A DNA stretch of 41,777 nucleotides from Rhodococcus sp. AW25M09 (GCF_000333955.1 NZ_CAPS01000041.1:1-41777); one strand, 5' to 3'; shown: positions 8,450 through 16,953, counted from the stretch's first letter. A program made the numbers and translations. The notes: a model not told the origin generated them from the sequence alone.

Positions 8450-9378
8450 ACGACTTCTACTTCTCTCACATCGTTCTGTTCCAGAGCACGTTCACCGTTC
8501 TGCTGCTGGCGCTGAGCATTCAGGTCCAACTACGCATGGGGGTGTTCTCGTTCGCCGGAGCCGGGTTCTATGGAATCGGCTCCTACGGCGCTGCGATCTT
8601 CGTCATTCGTTACGGGTTCAGCTCGTTCGTGGCCATCGCCGCCATCATGATCGTGTGCGGACTGATCGGGTTCCTGCTCGCTCTGCTCGTACAGCGACTC
8701 AACGGTCTCTATCTTGCTATGGCGACCGTGTCGTTCGACCTGATCATTACCGTCGTTGCTCACAACGGTGGAAGCTTCACCGGTGCATCGGTGGGTCTCT
8801 TCGGTGCACTTGCATTCCCGCAGTTGACAATCGGCCACATCATCGCCATCACCGTGCTCGTCGTCGCTCTGTTGGCGCTCAGCGAGCGAGGTAGAATGGG
8901 GCGTCGCATCGACGCGGTTCGCGAGGATCCGGAACTGGCGTCCTCGATGGGCGTGAACGTTTCTCGCTACCGCATCTCGTCCTTCGTGATCAGCGGATTC
9001 ATCGGTGCGCTCGGCGGGGCCATCAATGTGTTGCTGCGGACGACTGTGGCACCCGAGAGCATCGGATTTCCGCTCGTCGTGCTGGGGCTGACCATCATCA
9101 TCGTCGGTGGCGGACGATCGTGGTTGGGCATTGTCATCGGAGCCGTCATCTTCACCTGGCTCCCGTACTACCTCGAAATCGTCGGGCGATACCAGGCAAT
9201 CGTGTACGGCATCATCGTCGCCATCGCTGCCGTGTACGTACCCGGAGGAATCTACGGAACCGTCCTCGATCTGATCCGGAAGTCCAAGGAAAAACGGAGA
9301 GCGAGCGAGACACCTGGGGAAGAACCCGGCGGCGGCACCGAGGAGCTCGATCTGGCGAAGACAGGAGACCGATCATGA
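8446..9378 (+). CDS. ABC transporter permease, LivM type
   Basis: The 310-residue integral membrane protein has the LivM pattern of hydrophobic helices and the coupling loop R-E-D-P-E-L-A-S-S-M-G-V-N near residue 160, followed by R-x-x-S-F-V-I-S-G-F-I-G-A-L-G-G. It ends in a charged, Glu-rich tail of about 30 residues. The ATG at 8446 overlaps the LivH stop (ATGA) and has an excellent aaaggaggt ribosome site, so translational coupling is likely. Confidence 0.92.
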   Translation: MNDFYFSHIVLFQSTFTVLLLALSIQVQLRMGVFSFAGAGFYGIGSYGAAIFVIRYGFSSFVAIAAIMIVCGLIGFLLALLVQRLNGLYLAMATVSFDLIITVVAHNGGSFTGASVGLFGALAFPQLTIGHIIAITVLVVALLALSERGRMGRRIDAVREDPELASSMGVNVSRYRISSFVISGFIGALGGAINVLLRTTVAPESIGFPLVVLGLTIIIVGGGRSWLGIVIGAVIFTWLPYYLEIVGRYQAIVYGIIVAIAAVYVPGGIYGTVLDLIRKSKEKRRASETPGEEPGGGTEELDLAKTGDRS

Positions 9379-10202
9379 CGGCCGATGCAGCATCACGTGA
9401 GAGCGCGCAGACCGAATCCACTGCCGATGTGGTTCTCGGGATCAACGACGTAGCAGTGCATTACGGTGGTATCAAAGCGGTAGACGGCATCTCTTTCGAC
9501 ATCACCCGCGGGAAGATCGTCGGCATCCTGGGTCCCAACGGGTCCGGTAAGAGCACTTTGCTCGCAGCCGTGACGAGATTGACTCCGCTCACTCGAGGCA
9601 CCCTCACGTTCGAGGGTGAATCGTTCGCCAGGGTGTCAGCGCAGGAAGTCGCCAAGCGCGGAATCGCGCGCACATTCCAGACGGTTCGGCTGCTACCGGA
9701 TCTGACGGTGCGGGAAAACATAGCCCTCGGTGCGGATCTGGGTGCCGAGCAGGGTGGGTTCCGTGAGCTGATGCTCGGACGGAAGGCCTTGCTGAAGAGG
9801 TCGAAGGACGCGGTCTTCGAGGCGCTGGAACGAACCGGGCTGGCCGGGCTCGAGGACGTCCGGCCCGGAGAGTTGTCGTACGGTCTGCAGAGGCGCGTCG
9901 AGATTGCCCGCGCAATTGCGATGTCTCCCAGACTCCTTCTGCTCGACGAGCCCACCGCGGGCATGAACAAGACCGAGCGTGAGGATGTGTCCTCGCTTTT
10001 GAAGAAACTGCGTGAAGAGGGGTTGACCCAGCTACTCGTGGAGCACGACGTGCAAATGATGGTCGATACCTGCGACACGTTGATAGCCATGAATTTCGGA
10101 GTTCTCATCGCGCAGGGCACGCCGCAGAGCGTGGTTCGTGAACCCAGCGTGCAAGAAGCCTATCTCGGAAAGCGAGGTGCCCAGAATGCTCGTAGTCAGT
10201 GA
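9375..10202 (+). CDS. ABC transporter ATP-binding protein, LivG type
   Basis: The 275-residue ATPase has Walker A G-P-N-G-S-G-K-S-T (53-61), the ABC signature L-S-Y-G-L-Q-R-R-V-E-I-A-R-A, Walker B L-L-L-L-D-E-P and the LivG-like switch histidine in L-V-E-H-D. The signature reads LSYGLQ instead of LSGGQ, which is usual for LivG proteins. The start ATG 9375 overlaps the permease stop (ATGA), with aggag upstream. The first 20 residues or so are a poorly conserved extension. Confidence 0.93.
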   Translation: MTADAASRESAQTESTADVVLGINDVAVHYGGIKAVDGISFDITRGKIVGILGPNGSGKSTLLAAVTRLTPLTRGTLTFEGESFARVSAQEVAKRGIARTFQTVRLLPDLTVRENIALGADLGAEQGGFRELMLGRKALLKRSKDAVFEALERTGLAGLEDVRPGELSYGLQRRVEIARAIAMSPRLLLLDEPTAGMNKTEREDVSSLLKKLREEGLTQLLVEHDVQMMVDTCDTLIAMNFGVLIAQGTPQSVVREPSVQEAYLGKRGAQNARSQ

Positions 10203-10902
10203 TCTTCATGTTCGGTACGGCAAGGTCAGCGCGGTCACCGACATCGGCCTCACGGTCGAGCCGGGCCGAATCACGCTGGTGCTCGGAGCCAACGGCGCGG
10301 GCAAGAGTACGACTCTGCGAACCATTGCAGGTCTCGTCGAACCCACCGCGGGCTCGATCGAGCTGGACGGCGAGTCGCTACTGGGCGTGAAAGCGCATCG
10401 CGTCGTCAAACGTGGCATCTCGCTGGTCCCGGAGGGCCGACAGGTGTTCGCTTCGCCCAGCGTGGCGGAAAACCTTCGGATCGGGGGATACTCGTCGAAC
10501 CCCGAGAAGCGAACACGGAACACAGAACTCGCGTACGACCTGTTCCCGATTCTGCGCGAGCGCAAGGATGGCCCGGCCGGATTGCTCAGCGGGGGCGAGC
10601 AGCAGATGCTGGCCTTCGGCCGAGGTCTCATGTCGGATCCGAAATACATCATGATGGACGAGCCGTCCATGGGCCTTGCTCCTGCCATCGTCGACACCGT
10701 CATGGGCAGCGTCCGCGAGATCGCGGATCGAGGTCTCGGCGTCCTGATGGTCGAACAGAACGCGGAAGCAGGATTGCTCGTCGCCGACGATGTGGTTGTG
10801 GTCAACCGCGGTGAATCGGTGTTCTCGGGTAGTGCCGAGGAGGCCAGGTCCCACTCGTCCGTGGTCTCTGCGTTCCTCGGTGAGGAGGCGTTGGGCGCAT
10901 GA
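10186..10902 (+). CDS. ABC transporter ATP-binding protein, LivF type
   Basis: The 238-residue ATPase has Walker A G-A-N-G-A-G-K-S-T (34-42), a canonical L-S-G-G-E-Q-Q signature, Walker B I-M-M-D-E-P-S-M-G-L-A-P and the LivF-typical M-V-E-Q-N. The start ATG 10186 lies inside the end of the LivG gene (17-base overlap) with gcgagg upstream. Its stop overlaps the ATG of the following SDR (ATGA). It completes a full importer: binding protein, two permeases and two ATPases. Confidence 0.93.
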   Translation: MLVVSDLHVRYGKVSAVTDIGLTVEPGRITLVLGANGAGKSTTLRTIAGLVEPTAGSIELDGESLLGVKAHRVVKRGISLVPEGRQVFASPSVAENLRIGGYSSNPEKRTRNTELAYDLFPILRERKDGPAGLLSGGEQQMLAFGRGLMSDPKYIMMDEPSMGLAPAIVDTVMGSVREIADRGLGVLMVEQNAEAGLLVADDVVVVNRGESVFSGSAEEARSHSSVVSAFLGEEALGA

Positions 10903-11729
10903 GCAGATTCGAAGACCGCGTGGTTCTGATCACCGGTGCAGCGCGTGGCCAAGGGAGAAATCATGCACTCCGCTTCGCGGCGGAGGGCGCAGACATTATC
11001 GCCGTCGACGCGTGCACCGACGTCGACACTGTCGGCTACGACCTGGCAACCGAGGAGGATCTGGCCGAGACTGTTCGACTGGTGGAGCGATTGGACCGAA
11101 AAATCGTGGCGTCGAAGACAGACGTACGCGACCTCGAAGGAATGAAAGCTGCTGTCGATGCCGGTGTTGCCGAACTCGGCAGACTCGACATCGTCGTCGC
11201 CAATGCGGGCATCGCTGGAAGCGGAACCACCCATGAATTATCGGCGCAGAATTGGCACAACATGATCGAGACCAATCTGACGGGAGTGTGGAACACCACG
11301 ACTGCTGCGACGCCGCACATTCTGGCGGGAGGCAAGGGCGGCTCGATGGTGTTGATCAGCTCGGTCGCCGGTATGAAAGGACTGCCCTACAACGCGCACT
11401 ACACCGCAGCCAAGCATGGTGTGGTGGGGCTGATGAAGAGTCTCGCTAACGAGTTGGGCCCGCAAAATATCCGGGTGAACACGGTCAATCCGACGAACGT
11501 CGACACCCGGATGTTGCTCAACGACGCAATTTACAAACTGTTCCTGCCCGATGAGGAAGCACCGACTCGCGAGCAGGTAGTACCGCTCCTACATGACATG
11601 CATGTGTTGGATATTCCTTATGTGCAGGTCGACGACGTCAGCAACGCAGTGTTGTTCTTGGCGGGGGACGAGTCCCGTTACGTCACAGGGATTTCGGTCC
11701 CGGTGGATGCAGGTGTCTTGATCAAGTAG
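10899..11729 (+). CDS. Mycofactocin-coupled SDR-family oxidoreductase
   Basis: The 276-residue dehydrogenase has the classical SDR nucleotide motif G-A-A-R-G-Q-G (13-19), A-N-A-G (101-104) and the catalytic Ser155-Tyr168-Lys172. It has the features that mark the mycofactocin-coupled (carveol dehydrogenase-like) subfamily: A-R-G-Q-G-R-x-H, E-G-A-D-I-I-A-V-D-A-C, an insert leading to L-A-T-E-E-D-L-A-E-T-V-R, and an N-P-T-N-V-D-T motif. Members hold NAD tightly and need mycofactocin to recycle it. It is translationally coupled to the importer, which suggests it acts on the imported compound or an early alcohol derived from it. A second member is at 30729. Confidence 0.88.
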   Translation: MSRFEDRVVLITGAARGQGRNHALRFAAEGADIIAVDACTDVDTVGYDLATEEDLAETVRLVERLDRKIVASKTDVRDLEGMKAAVDAGVAELGRLDIVVANAGIAGSGTTHELSAQNWHNMIETNLTGVWNTTTAATPHILAGGKGGSMVLISSVAGMKGLPYNAHYTAAKHGVVGLMKSLANELGPQNIRVNTVNPTNVDTRMLLNDAIYKLFLPDEEAPTREQVVPLLHDMHVLDIPYVQVDDVSNAVLFLAGDESRYVTGISVPVDAGVLIK

Positions 11730-11775
11730 TGACCGACTTCCGTACGACCGATTGCGAGTGGCGTGCTCCGCCGCT

Positions 11776-11922
11776 GAATGCACTGGAGATTGCCTCGTCG
11801 GTCGTCTCGCCTCCGGCGACGAGAAGCAGGCTCACGAATGCCTTGATCTCGTCGTCGGACATCTGCTCACCGTCGACTTCTCCTCGGCACAGGCGTGAGA
11901 AACAGATCGTTTCGAAATCTCT
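11776..11922 (-). pseudogene. Cytochrome P450 remnant (I-helix fragment)
   Basis: The 344-base gap between 11730 and 12073 holds no complete gene. On the minus strand, one frame reads R-L-C-R-G-E-V-D-G-E-Q-M-S-D-D-E-I-K-A-F, followed by L-L-L-V-A-G-G-E-T-T-D-E-A-I. This is the region before and through the P450 I helix, with its A-G-G-x-T-T oxygen-activation motif. Neither the upstream P450 domain nor the downstream E-x-x-R and haem-cysteine regions can be found nearby, so it is a remnant of about 49 codons. It differs clearly from the intact P450 at 40443. It lies in the same orientation as, and downstream of, the thiolase-SDR-crotonase operon. Nothing else is evident in the gap. Confidence 0.7.
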
Positions 11923-12073
11923 CGCCTCCACAGTTCGAGTTTCGGCCGATCCAGATGTGCGACAGTGGATGAGAACTCCGAGCTCGATCGCGACGGTTCC
12001 GACGACGCCCTGCCAGTGGACATCCATTGATATCCAGGGATGTCCACCGAAAAGAGTTTCTACTGCCGAACCG

Positions 12074-12898
12074 TCAGCGGCCCTTCCACAGGGGTGCCCG
12101 TTTTTCCTTGAACGCCGACGCGCCCTCCCGTGCATCCTCGGACGACCGCACCGGCTCGTAGATGTTCCACATCTCCGCGAACTGCTCGTCGTTGGACCAG
12201 TCACGGGCCTTGGTGATGATTTCCTTCGTCGCGCGCACAGCCAGCGGGCCGTTCTTCGCAATCTTTTTGGCTAGTTCCAAGGCCGTCGACAGTGCTTCTC
12301 CGGCCGGAGTGAGTCGGTTGATCAATCCCGCGTTCGAGGCTTCCTCCGCGCTGATGAAATCGCCTGTGAGACACCATTCCACAGCGAGTGCCCGCGGAAC
12401 TCGGTCGGGGAGTCGGAGCAAACCGCCGCCACCTGCCAGCAGACCGCGCTTGACCTCGGGCAACCCAAACACAGCAGTATCCGACGCCACCACCAGGTCG
12501 CAAGCGAGCACGATTTCGAAACCCCCGGCGATCGCGTGTCCTTCGACGGCGGCGATCAGTGGTTTGGCCGGGGGAGTTTCAGCGACACCCGCGAACCCGC
12601 GACCCGGTATCGACGGCTTCTCGCCGGCCAGAAAGGCTTTCAAATCCATTCCGGTGCAGAAGCTTTTGCCCTCACCCGTGATGATCCCGGCTACAAGGTC
12701 GTCGCGAGCATCGAGCTCGTCCATGGCATCGGCGATGGCCTGTGCAGTGGCAGTGTCGATCGCGTTGCGCACCTCGGGGCGCGTGATCGTGACAACCTGA
12801 ACCCCGTCGATCTGCTCCACGCGAACCGGTGCATTCGTCGGTGCATTCTGCTCTTCGCCGGCGCTCATCGGTGCATTCTGCTCTTCGCCGGCGCTCAT
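12074..12898 (-). CDS. Enoyl-CoA hydratase/isomerase (crotonase) family protein
   Basis: The 274-residue crotonase has N-R-P-E-V-R-N-A-I-D-like N-terminal folding (I-T-R-P-E-V-R-N-A-I), the oxyanion segment E-G-H-A-I-A-G-G-F-E-I-V-L-A-C-D and the L-P-E-V-K-R-G-L-L-A-G-G-G-G active-site loop. It should hydrate or isomerise enoyl-CoA esters in beta-oxidation. The ATG at 12898 overlaps the preceding SDR stop (ATGA). The first 30 bases are tandemly duplicated, so residues 1-10 and 11-20 are identical (MSAGEEQNAP) and a second equivalent start exists at 12868. It is the last gene of a thiolase-SDR-crotonase operon. Confidence 0.9.
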   Translation of the reverse strand: MSAGEEQNAPMSAGEEQNAPTNAPVRVEQIDGVQVVTITRPEVRNAIDTATAQAIADAMDELDARDDLVAGIITGEGKSFCTGMDLKAFLAGEKPSIPGRGFAGVAETPPAKPLIAAVEGHAIAGGFEIVLACDLVVASDTAVFGLPEVKRGLLAGGGGLLRLPDRVPRALAVEWCLTGDFISAEEASNAGLINRLTPAGEALSTALELAKKIAKNGPLAVRATKEIITKARDWSNDEQFAEMWNIYEPVRSSEDAREGASAFKEKRAPLWKGR

Positions 12899-12900
12899 CG
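12841..12900 (-). repeat. Perfect 30-bp tandem duplication covering the crotonase start codon
   Basis: Positions 12841-12870 and 12871-12900 are identical. Each copy carries a start codon and the codons for ten residues. The duplication is in frame and leaves the gene open, adding ten residues to the N-terminus. Confidence 0.95.
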
Positions 12901-13660
12901 CGGTGCCATTCTGATTGCGCCGTCGAGTCTGATGACCTCACCGTTGATCATCGCGTTGTCGATCATGTGCAGGGCAAGTTTGGCGTACTCGTCGGCGTCG
13001 CCCAGGCGAGCGGGGTGTGGAATCTGGGCGGCAAGTCCGTCGCGAATCTCCTGCGAGAAGCGCGACAGGATGGGGGTATCGAAAATTCCTGGCGCAATAC
13101 TGTTGACGCGAACCAGTTTTCGAGATAGATCGCGGGCCGCGACGAGGGTCATTCCCACGACTCCGGCCTTGGCCGAAGCGTAGGGAATCTGACCGATCTG
13201 GCCTTCCCAAGCCGCGACGGACGCGGTCATGATGACAACTCCGCGTTCACCGTCGACCGGTTCGTTGCGGACCATACGGGCAGCTCCGAGCCGCAGTACG
13301 TTGAAGCTGCCGATCAGGTTGGTCTGGATCAACGAGGTGTAGAGCTCCAACGATCCTGGGGTGCCGTCTTTTTTCGACCACTCGGACGGTGCCGCCGCGG
13401 CCTGCGCAGTGCACCACCGAGCGTAGGGGAGCACGCGATTCGGCGAGATCGAGGGCGGCGTCGACGGCCTCGGGATCAGCGACGTCGGCCGGTCCGAACT
13501 GCACCAGATCGCCGAGTTCCTGGGCAACGTCCTTGCCTGCGGATTGCGGGAGGTCGACGATGACGGTGTTCACACCCGCGGCCACGAATCTTTTGACGGT
13601 TGCGAGTCCGAGGCCGGATGCACCGCCGGTGACGACGGCTGAGGAATTGGTGAGATCCAT
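12895..13660 (-). pseudogene. SDR-family dehydrogenase interrupted by a one-base frameshift
   Basis: From ATG 13660 the product begins as a normal SDR (V-T-G-G-A-S-G-L-G, then A-D-V-A-D-P and H-C-A-G-R-G-G-T), like the 3-hydroxyacyl-CoA dehydrogenase type (HSD17B10-like). At a run of six T at 13369-13374 (A6 in the coding sense) the frame changes. Removing one base joins V-V-E-K to D-G-T-P-G-S and restores one 255-residue protein. That protein has T-A-S-V-A-A-W, the catalytic Y-A-S-A-K and the C-terminal G-E-V-I-R-L-D-G. All catalytic residues beyond the shift are intact. It may be a recent inactivation, a sequencing or assembly error in the homopolymer, or (less likely) a tolerated slippage site. 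The position between thiolase and crotonase fits a beta-hydroxyacyl-CoA dehydrogenase. Confidence 0.85.
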
Positions 13661-13672
13661 GAATCGGGTTCC

Positions 13673-14839
13673 TTACTTCAGAATTTCGATGATGGTCGCG
13701 TTGGCCATACCGCCGGCCTCGCACATGGTCTGCAGGCCGTAGCGGCCGCCGGTGCGTTCGAGATGATTGATCATGGTGGTCATCAACCGTGCGCCCGAGG
13801 CACCGAGGGGATGTCCGAGGGCAATTGCGCCGCCCACCGGATTCAGCAGCTCCTGATCTACGCCGAGTTCAATGGCCCACGCGAGAGGAACCGATGCGAA
13901 AGCCTCGTTCACCTCGAAGGCCGAGATGTCTCCGAGCGTCAAACCGGCCTTCTTCAATACCTTTTCGGTGGCGGGAATGGGACCGGTCAGCATCAACAGT
14001 GGATCGTCGCCGACCACAGCGGAGGCGACGATTCGGGCGCGCGGGCGCAGACCCAGCTCCGATGCCCGCTCCTCGCTCATGACGAGCAGTGCGGACGCTC
14101 CGTCGGTGATCTGAGATGCGTTGCCGGCGGTGACGGACCAGTCGAGATCCGGGAACTGCGCGCGCCGTTCATCGGTCCCGAAGACTGGCTTCAACCCGCC
14201 GAGTTTTTCCGCCGTGGTGCCGGTCCTGATGGTTTCATCGGTCGTCAGTTCGCCGATGGGCACGATCTCGTTGTCGAACCACCCGGAATCACGAGCGGTA
14301 GAGGCACGTTCGTGTGAACGCGCGGAATACTCGTCGAGCTGGGTCCGAGAAATTCCCCACTTCTGGGCTACCAGTTCGGCAGACACGCCCTGCGGAACCA
14401 GTACCGGGAAGCGTTCGCGGACGCCCTCGCCGAAGGGGTCGGCATCTCCGCGGGCACTGCCCATCGGCACCCGGCTCATCGACTCGACGCCGCCCGCGAT
14501 GGCAATGTCGTAAGCCCCGGCGACGATGCCCTGAACGGCGAAGTCCACAGCTTGCTGCCCCGACCCGCACTTGCGCTCGACCGTCACCGACGGAACATGC
14601 ACTGGGAAGCCCGCAGCGAGCACGGCCTGGCGTCCAGGAGTGCCCGATTGTTCACCATTGCCACCGACACATCCGATGATGACGTCGTCGACGAGAGCGG
14701 CGTCGAGTGCCGATCGATCCACGACCTGGCGCAGTATTCGGCCGAGCAAGTCCGCCGGGTGCAGATGCGAGAGGCCACCACCGATCTTGCCTTTTCCCAT
14801 GGGGGACCGAACGGCGTCGACGATCACTGCGCGTGTCAT
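13673..14839 (-). CDS. Acetyl-CoA acyltransferase (thiolase)
   Basis: The 388-residue thiolase should cleave a beta-ketoacyl-CoA with CoA to release acetyl-CoA or propionyl-CoA. The acyl-accepting Cys91 sits in E-R-K-C-G-S-G, His343 in G-G-A-I-A-L-G-H-P-L-G and the second Cys373 in T-M-C-E-A-G-G. The N-E-A-F-A motif (311-315) is also present. Start ATG 14839 has an aggaggt site. It is the first gene of the minus-strand operon and is divergent from the long acyl-CoA dehydrogenase operon; both promoters lie in 14840-14980. Confidence 0.94.
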   Translation of the reverse strand: MTRAVIVDAVRSPMGKGKIGGGLSHLHPADLLGRILRQVVDRSALDAALVDDVIIGCVGGNGEQSGTPGRQAVLAAGFPVHVPSVTVERKCGSGQQAVDFAVQGIVAGAYDIAIAGGVESMSRVPMGSARGDADPFGEGVRERFPVLVPQGVSAELVAQKWGISRTQLDEYSARSHERASTARDSGWFDNEIVPIGELTTDETIRTGTTAEKLGGLKPVFGTDERRAQFPDLDWSVTAGNASQITDGASALLVMSEERASELGLRPRARIVASAVVGDDPLLMLTGPIPATEKVLKKAGLTLGDISAFEVNEAFASVPLAWAIELGVDQELLNPVGGAIALGHPLGASGARLMTTMINHLERTGGRYGLQTMCEAGGMANATIIEILK

Positions 14840-14882
14840 GAAGACCTCCTGAAGCAGATTATTGAAAGCGTGACGAGATATT

Positions 14883-14892
14883 CATGATTATG
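14883..14892. promoter_or_regulatory. CATGATTATG motif in the thiolase promoter (cluster motif, copy 2)
   Basis: On the minus strand this reads CATAATCATG and can act as the -10 (CATAAT) of the thiolase operon, 44 bases before its start codon. An inverted partner, TATAATCATG, lies 70 bases away at 14953. Confidence 0.5.
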
Positions 14893-14927
14893 TTTAGCAT
14901 GAACCTAGCGGAACCTGCGAGGATGGT

Positions 14928-14943
14928 TGTACCGTAGGTCACA
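14928..14943. promoter_or_regulatory. Weak CRP/GlxR-like site in the thiolase/acyl-CoA dehydrogenase promoter region
   Basis: TGTAC-N6-TCACA matches eight of the ten fixed positions of TGTGA-N6-TCACA. It is listed because four better matches occur in other promoters of this cluster; alone it would not be convincing. Confidence 0.25.
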
Positions 14944-14952
14944 TCGTATTAG

Positions 14953-14962
14953 TATAATCATG
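14953..14962 (+). promoter_or_regulatory. -10 box TATAAT fused to the cluster motif (TATAATCATG, copy 3)
   Basis: A consensus TATAAT at 14953-14958 continues into CATG. It stands 28 bases before the acyl-CoA dehydrogenase start codon chosen here and would give a short leader. No convincing -35 box is visible at the usual distance, which suggests activation by a regulator. Confidence 0.55.
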
Positions 14963-14980
14963 AACATGAAAGGGGTGGCC

Positions 14981-16150
14981 ATGTCTGCCAGCATCCTGAC
15001 CGACGACGAACGCGCCATCAAAGAGGTAGCCGCGAAGGTTGCCACCGAGCGCTACGCGCCCAAAGCTGCGCAGTGGGACGCGGAGAGAACGGCGTTCCCG
15101 GTGGAGGAGCGGAAGTTTCTCGGTTCGCTCGGGTTCCTCGGTATTGCGCTTCCGGAGCGCTTCGGTGGCGGAGGAGCACCCCTGCAGCAGGCGCTCAACG
15201 TCATCGAAGAGTTTGCCTACCATTGCAGGCCTGCGGCGTTCCAAATCTTCGAGGCAAATACCGGCCCGGCTCAGGTCATCGCCCGCATCGGCACCGAAGA
15301 GCAGCGGGAACGATTCCTCCCCGGCATCATCGCCGGCGACATCACCATGGCGGTCGCCATCTCCGAGCCCGACGCAGGGTCGGCAGCGACAGATATGACG
15401 ACCAAAGCGACCATCGACGGTGACACTGTCCGTGTCAGCGGAAACAAGCGCTGGATCTCCAACGGTTCCGAGGCCGACGTCTACCTTGTTTATTCGCGTA
15501 TGAGCGACGCGCCGGGTGCCAAGGGCATTGGGGCCGTTCTGGTCGAGGCCGATCGTGAGGGCGTCAGCTACGGTGCGCGCGAGAAGCTCATGGGCTTCCG
15601 TGGCATTCCTTCTGCGGACATCTACTTCGATGACGTCGTCGTTCCCGCTGAGAACATCGTTGTCGAACCCGGTGGTTTCCGCACACTGTTCACCGCCTTC
15701 TCGATCGAGCGTCTCGGTAATTCGACCATGAGTCTTGCGCTGGGCCAGGCTGCATTGGACCTATCGATTCGGTACGTGCAGGAGCGGATGCAGTTCGGCA
15801 AACCGCTGATCGAGTTCCAGGCCGTGCAGATGACCATTGCCGACATGGCACTACAGGTCGATGCAGCCAGGTTGTTGCTCCAGCGGGCTGCAGCCTCGGT
15901 GACCGATGGCGAGCAGCTTCCGAACTCCCTGCACGTCTCGCTGGCAAAGTGCACCGCCAACGAAATGGCGAAAAAAGTAACCGATCTTGCGATGCAACTG
16001 CACGGCGGCAACGGCTACACCGAAGAATTCGGCATCGAACGGATGCACCGGGACGCACATGGCTGGGCGCTTGCCGGTGGAACCCCGACCATGCAGCGAA
16101 CTCGAATAGTGTCCGAATTGCTGGGACGTTCGTTCGACCAACGAGCCTGA
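14981..16150 (+). CDS. Acyl-CoA dehydrogenase
   Basis: The 389-residue flavoenzyme introduces an alpha-beta double bond into an acyl-CoA. It has the N-terminal helical domain, A-I-S-E-P-D-A-G-S (FAD/acyl contact), the G-N-K-R-W-I-S-N-G strand, R-x-Q-F-G-K-P-L near residue 270 and Q-L-H-G-G-N-G-Y-T-E-E-F. At the usual catalytic Glu position (E-G-T in medium-chain enzymes) it reads A-G-G-T-P-T-M-Q, so the base is either elsewhere or supplied by a partner. ATG 14981 has aaggggtgg upstream; in-frame ATGs at 14960 and 14966 would lie almost on the likely transcription start. It is the first gene of a ten-gene operon. Confidence 0.92.
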   Translation: MSASILTDDERAIKEVAAKVATERYAPKAAQWDAERTAFPVEERKFLGSLGFLGIALPERFGGGGAPLQQALNVIEEFAYHCRPAAFQIFEANTGPAQVIARIGTEEQRERFLPGIIAGDITMAVAISEPDAGSAATDMTTKATIDGDTVRVSGNKRWISNGSEADVYLVYSRMSDAPGAKGIGAVLVEADREGVSYGAREKLMGFRGIPSADIYFDDVVVPAENIVVEPGGFRTLFTAFSIERLGNSTMSLALGQAALDLSIRYVQERMQFGKPLIEFQAVQMTIADMALQVDAARLLLQRAAASVTDGEQLPNSLHVSLAKCTANEMAKKVTDLAMQLHGGNGYTEEFGIERMHRDAHGWALAGGTPTMQRTRIVSELLGRSFDQRA

Positions 16151-16182
16151 ACAGCGCAGTAACTCGAGAAGGAGTACAAGAA

Positions 16183-16953
16183 ATGCAGCGTTATGAAGGT
16201 CGCATAGCAGCGGTCATCGGCGGTGGGTCCGGGATGGGCCGTTCCATCAGCCACCGCCTCGCGTCCGAAGGAGCGTTCGTCTACGTCACCGACCTCAGCG
16301 AGGAGTCGGCGTCGAAAGTAGCGGCGGAGATCGAAGCCGAGGGTGGTCAGGCAACAGCCGTGACCGTCGACGCCACGAACAACGACGATCTCCGTGCACT
16401 GTTCGCGAGAATCGACGAGGAGAAGGGCGTTCTACACGCACTGCACGCGCAGGTCGGCATGCCCGGTCCCGGAGGCCTCGATGTGGACGACGCTGCGTGG
16501 CAGAAGAACATCGATGTCAACGTCAAGAGCGCCTACTACTCGACGACACTCGGTTTCGAATTGCTCAAGAAAGCAGGCGGCAAAGGGTCGGTCACGCTGA
16601 CCTCGTCGACGTCGGCGCTCATCGGGTCACCGTTCAGCCCGATCTACTCGATGACCAAGGGAGCGCTCGTTCCCTTCGGTCGCGCCCTCGCGCTCAACGG
16701 TGCCAAGGACGGCATCCGCGTCAACGTCATCTGCCCGGGTCAGGTCAAGACGCCCATGCTCGCGCAATTCTTCGGCCGCGAGCCCGGCTCGGACGTCTCC
16801 GCCCTGGCAGCGGACTTCGTAGCGACCATTCCACTGGGCCGCGGTGCCGAGCCCGAGGAGATCGCATCGGTGATTGCATTCCTCAACAGCGACGATGCCA
16901 GCTACATCACGGGCGTCACCATTCCTGTCGACGGCGGACTCACCGCGCAGTAA
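16183..16953 (+). CDS. SDR-family oxidoreductase
   Basis: The 256-residue SDR has G-G-G-S-G-M-G at residues 13-19 (cofactor loop) and catalytic S-S-T-S, Y-S-M-T-K, ending in I-T-G-V-T-I-P-V-D-G-G. The usual N-N-A-G is replaced by A-Q-V-G, which is unusual. It follows the acyl-CoA dehydrogenase by 32 bases with a gaaggagt site. It could be a beta-hydroxyacyl-CoA or alcohol dehydrogenase of this operon; the exact substrate cannot be read from the sequence. Confidence 0.88.
   Translation: MQRYEGRIAAVIGGGSGMGRSISHRLASEGAFVYVTDLSEESASKVAAEIEAEGGQATAVTVDATNNDDLRALFARIDEEKGVLHALHAQVGMPGPGGLDVDDAAWQKNIDVNVKSAYYSTTLGFELLKKAGGKGSVTLTSSTSALIGSPFSPIYSMTKGALVPFGRALALNGAKDGIRVNVICPGQVKTPMLAQFFGREPGSDVSALAADFVATIPLGRGAEPEEIASVIAFLNSDDASYITGVTIPVDGGLTAQ

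Noticed and set aside
11730..12073. A complete small gene in the gap
   Set aside because: Open frames on both strands lack ribosome sites and family patterns apart from the P450 I-helix fragment.
13369..13374. Programmed frameshift in the SDR gene
   Set aside because: The six-base run is short for transcriptional slippage, the arrangement is not a standard -1 heptamer, and no stimulatory structure was noticed. Mutation or sequencing error is simpler, though slippage cannot be excluded.
14927..14980. Longer N-terminus for the first acyl-CoA dehydrogenase
   Set aside because: The extension runs through the TATAAT box and the shared motif and lacks a ribosome site. ATG 14981 has one and gives the normal family length.
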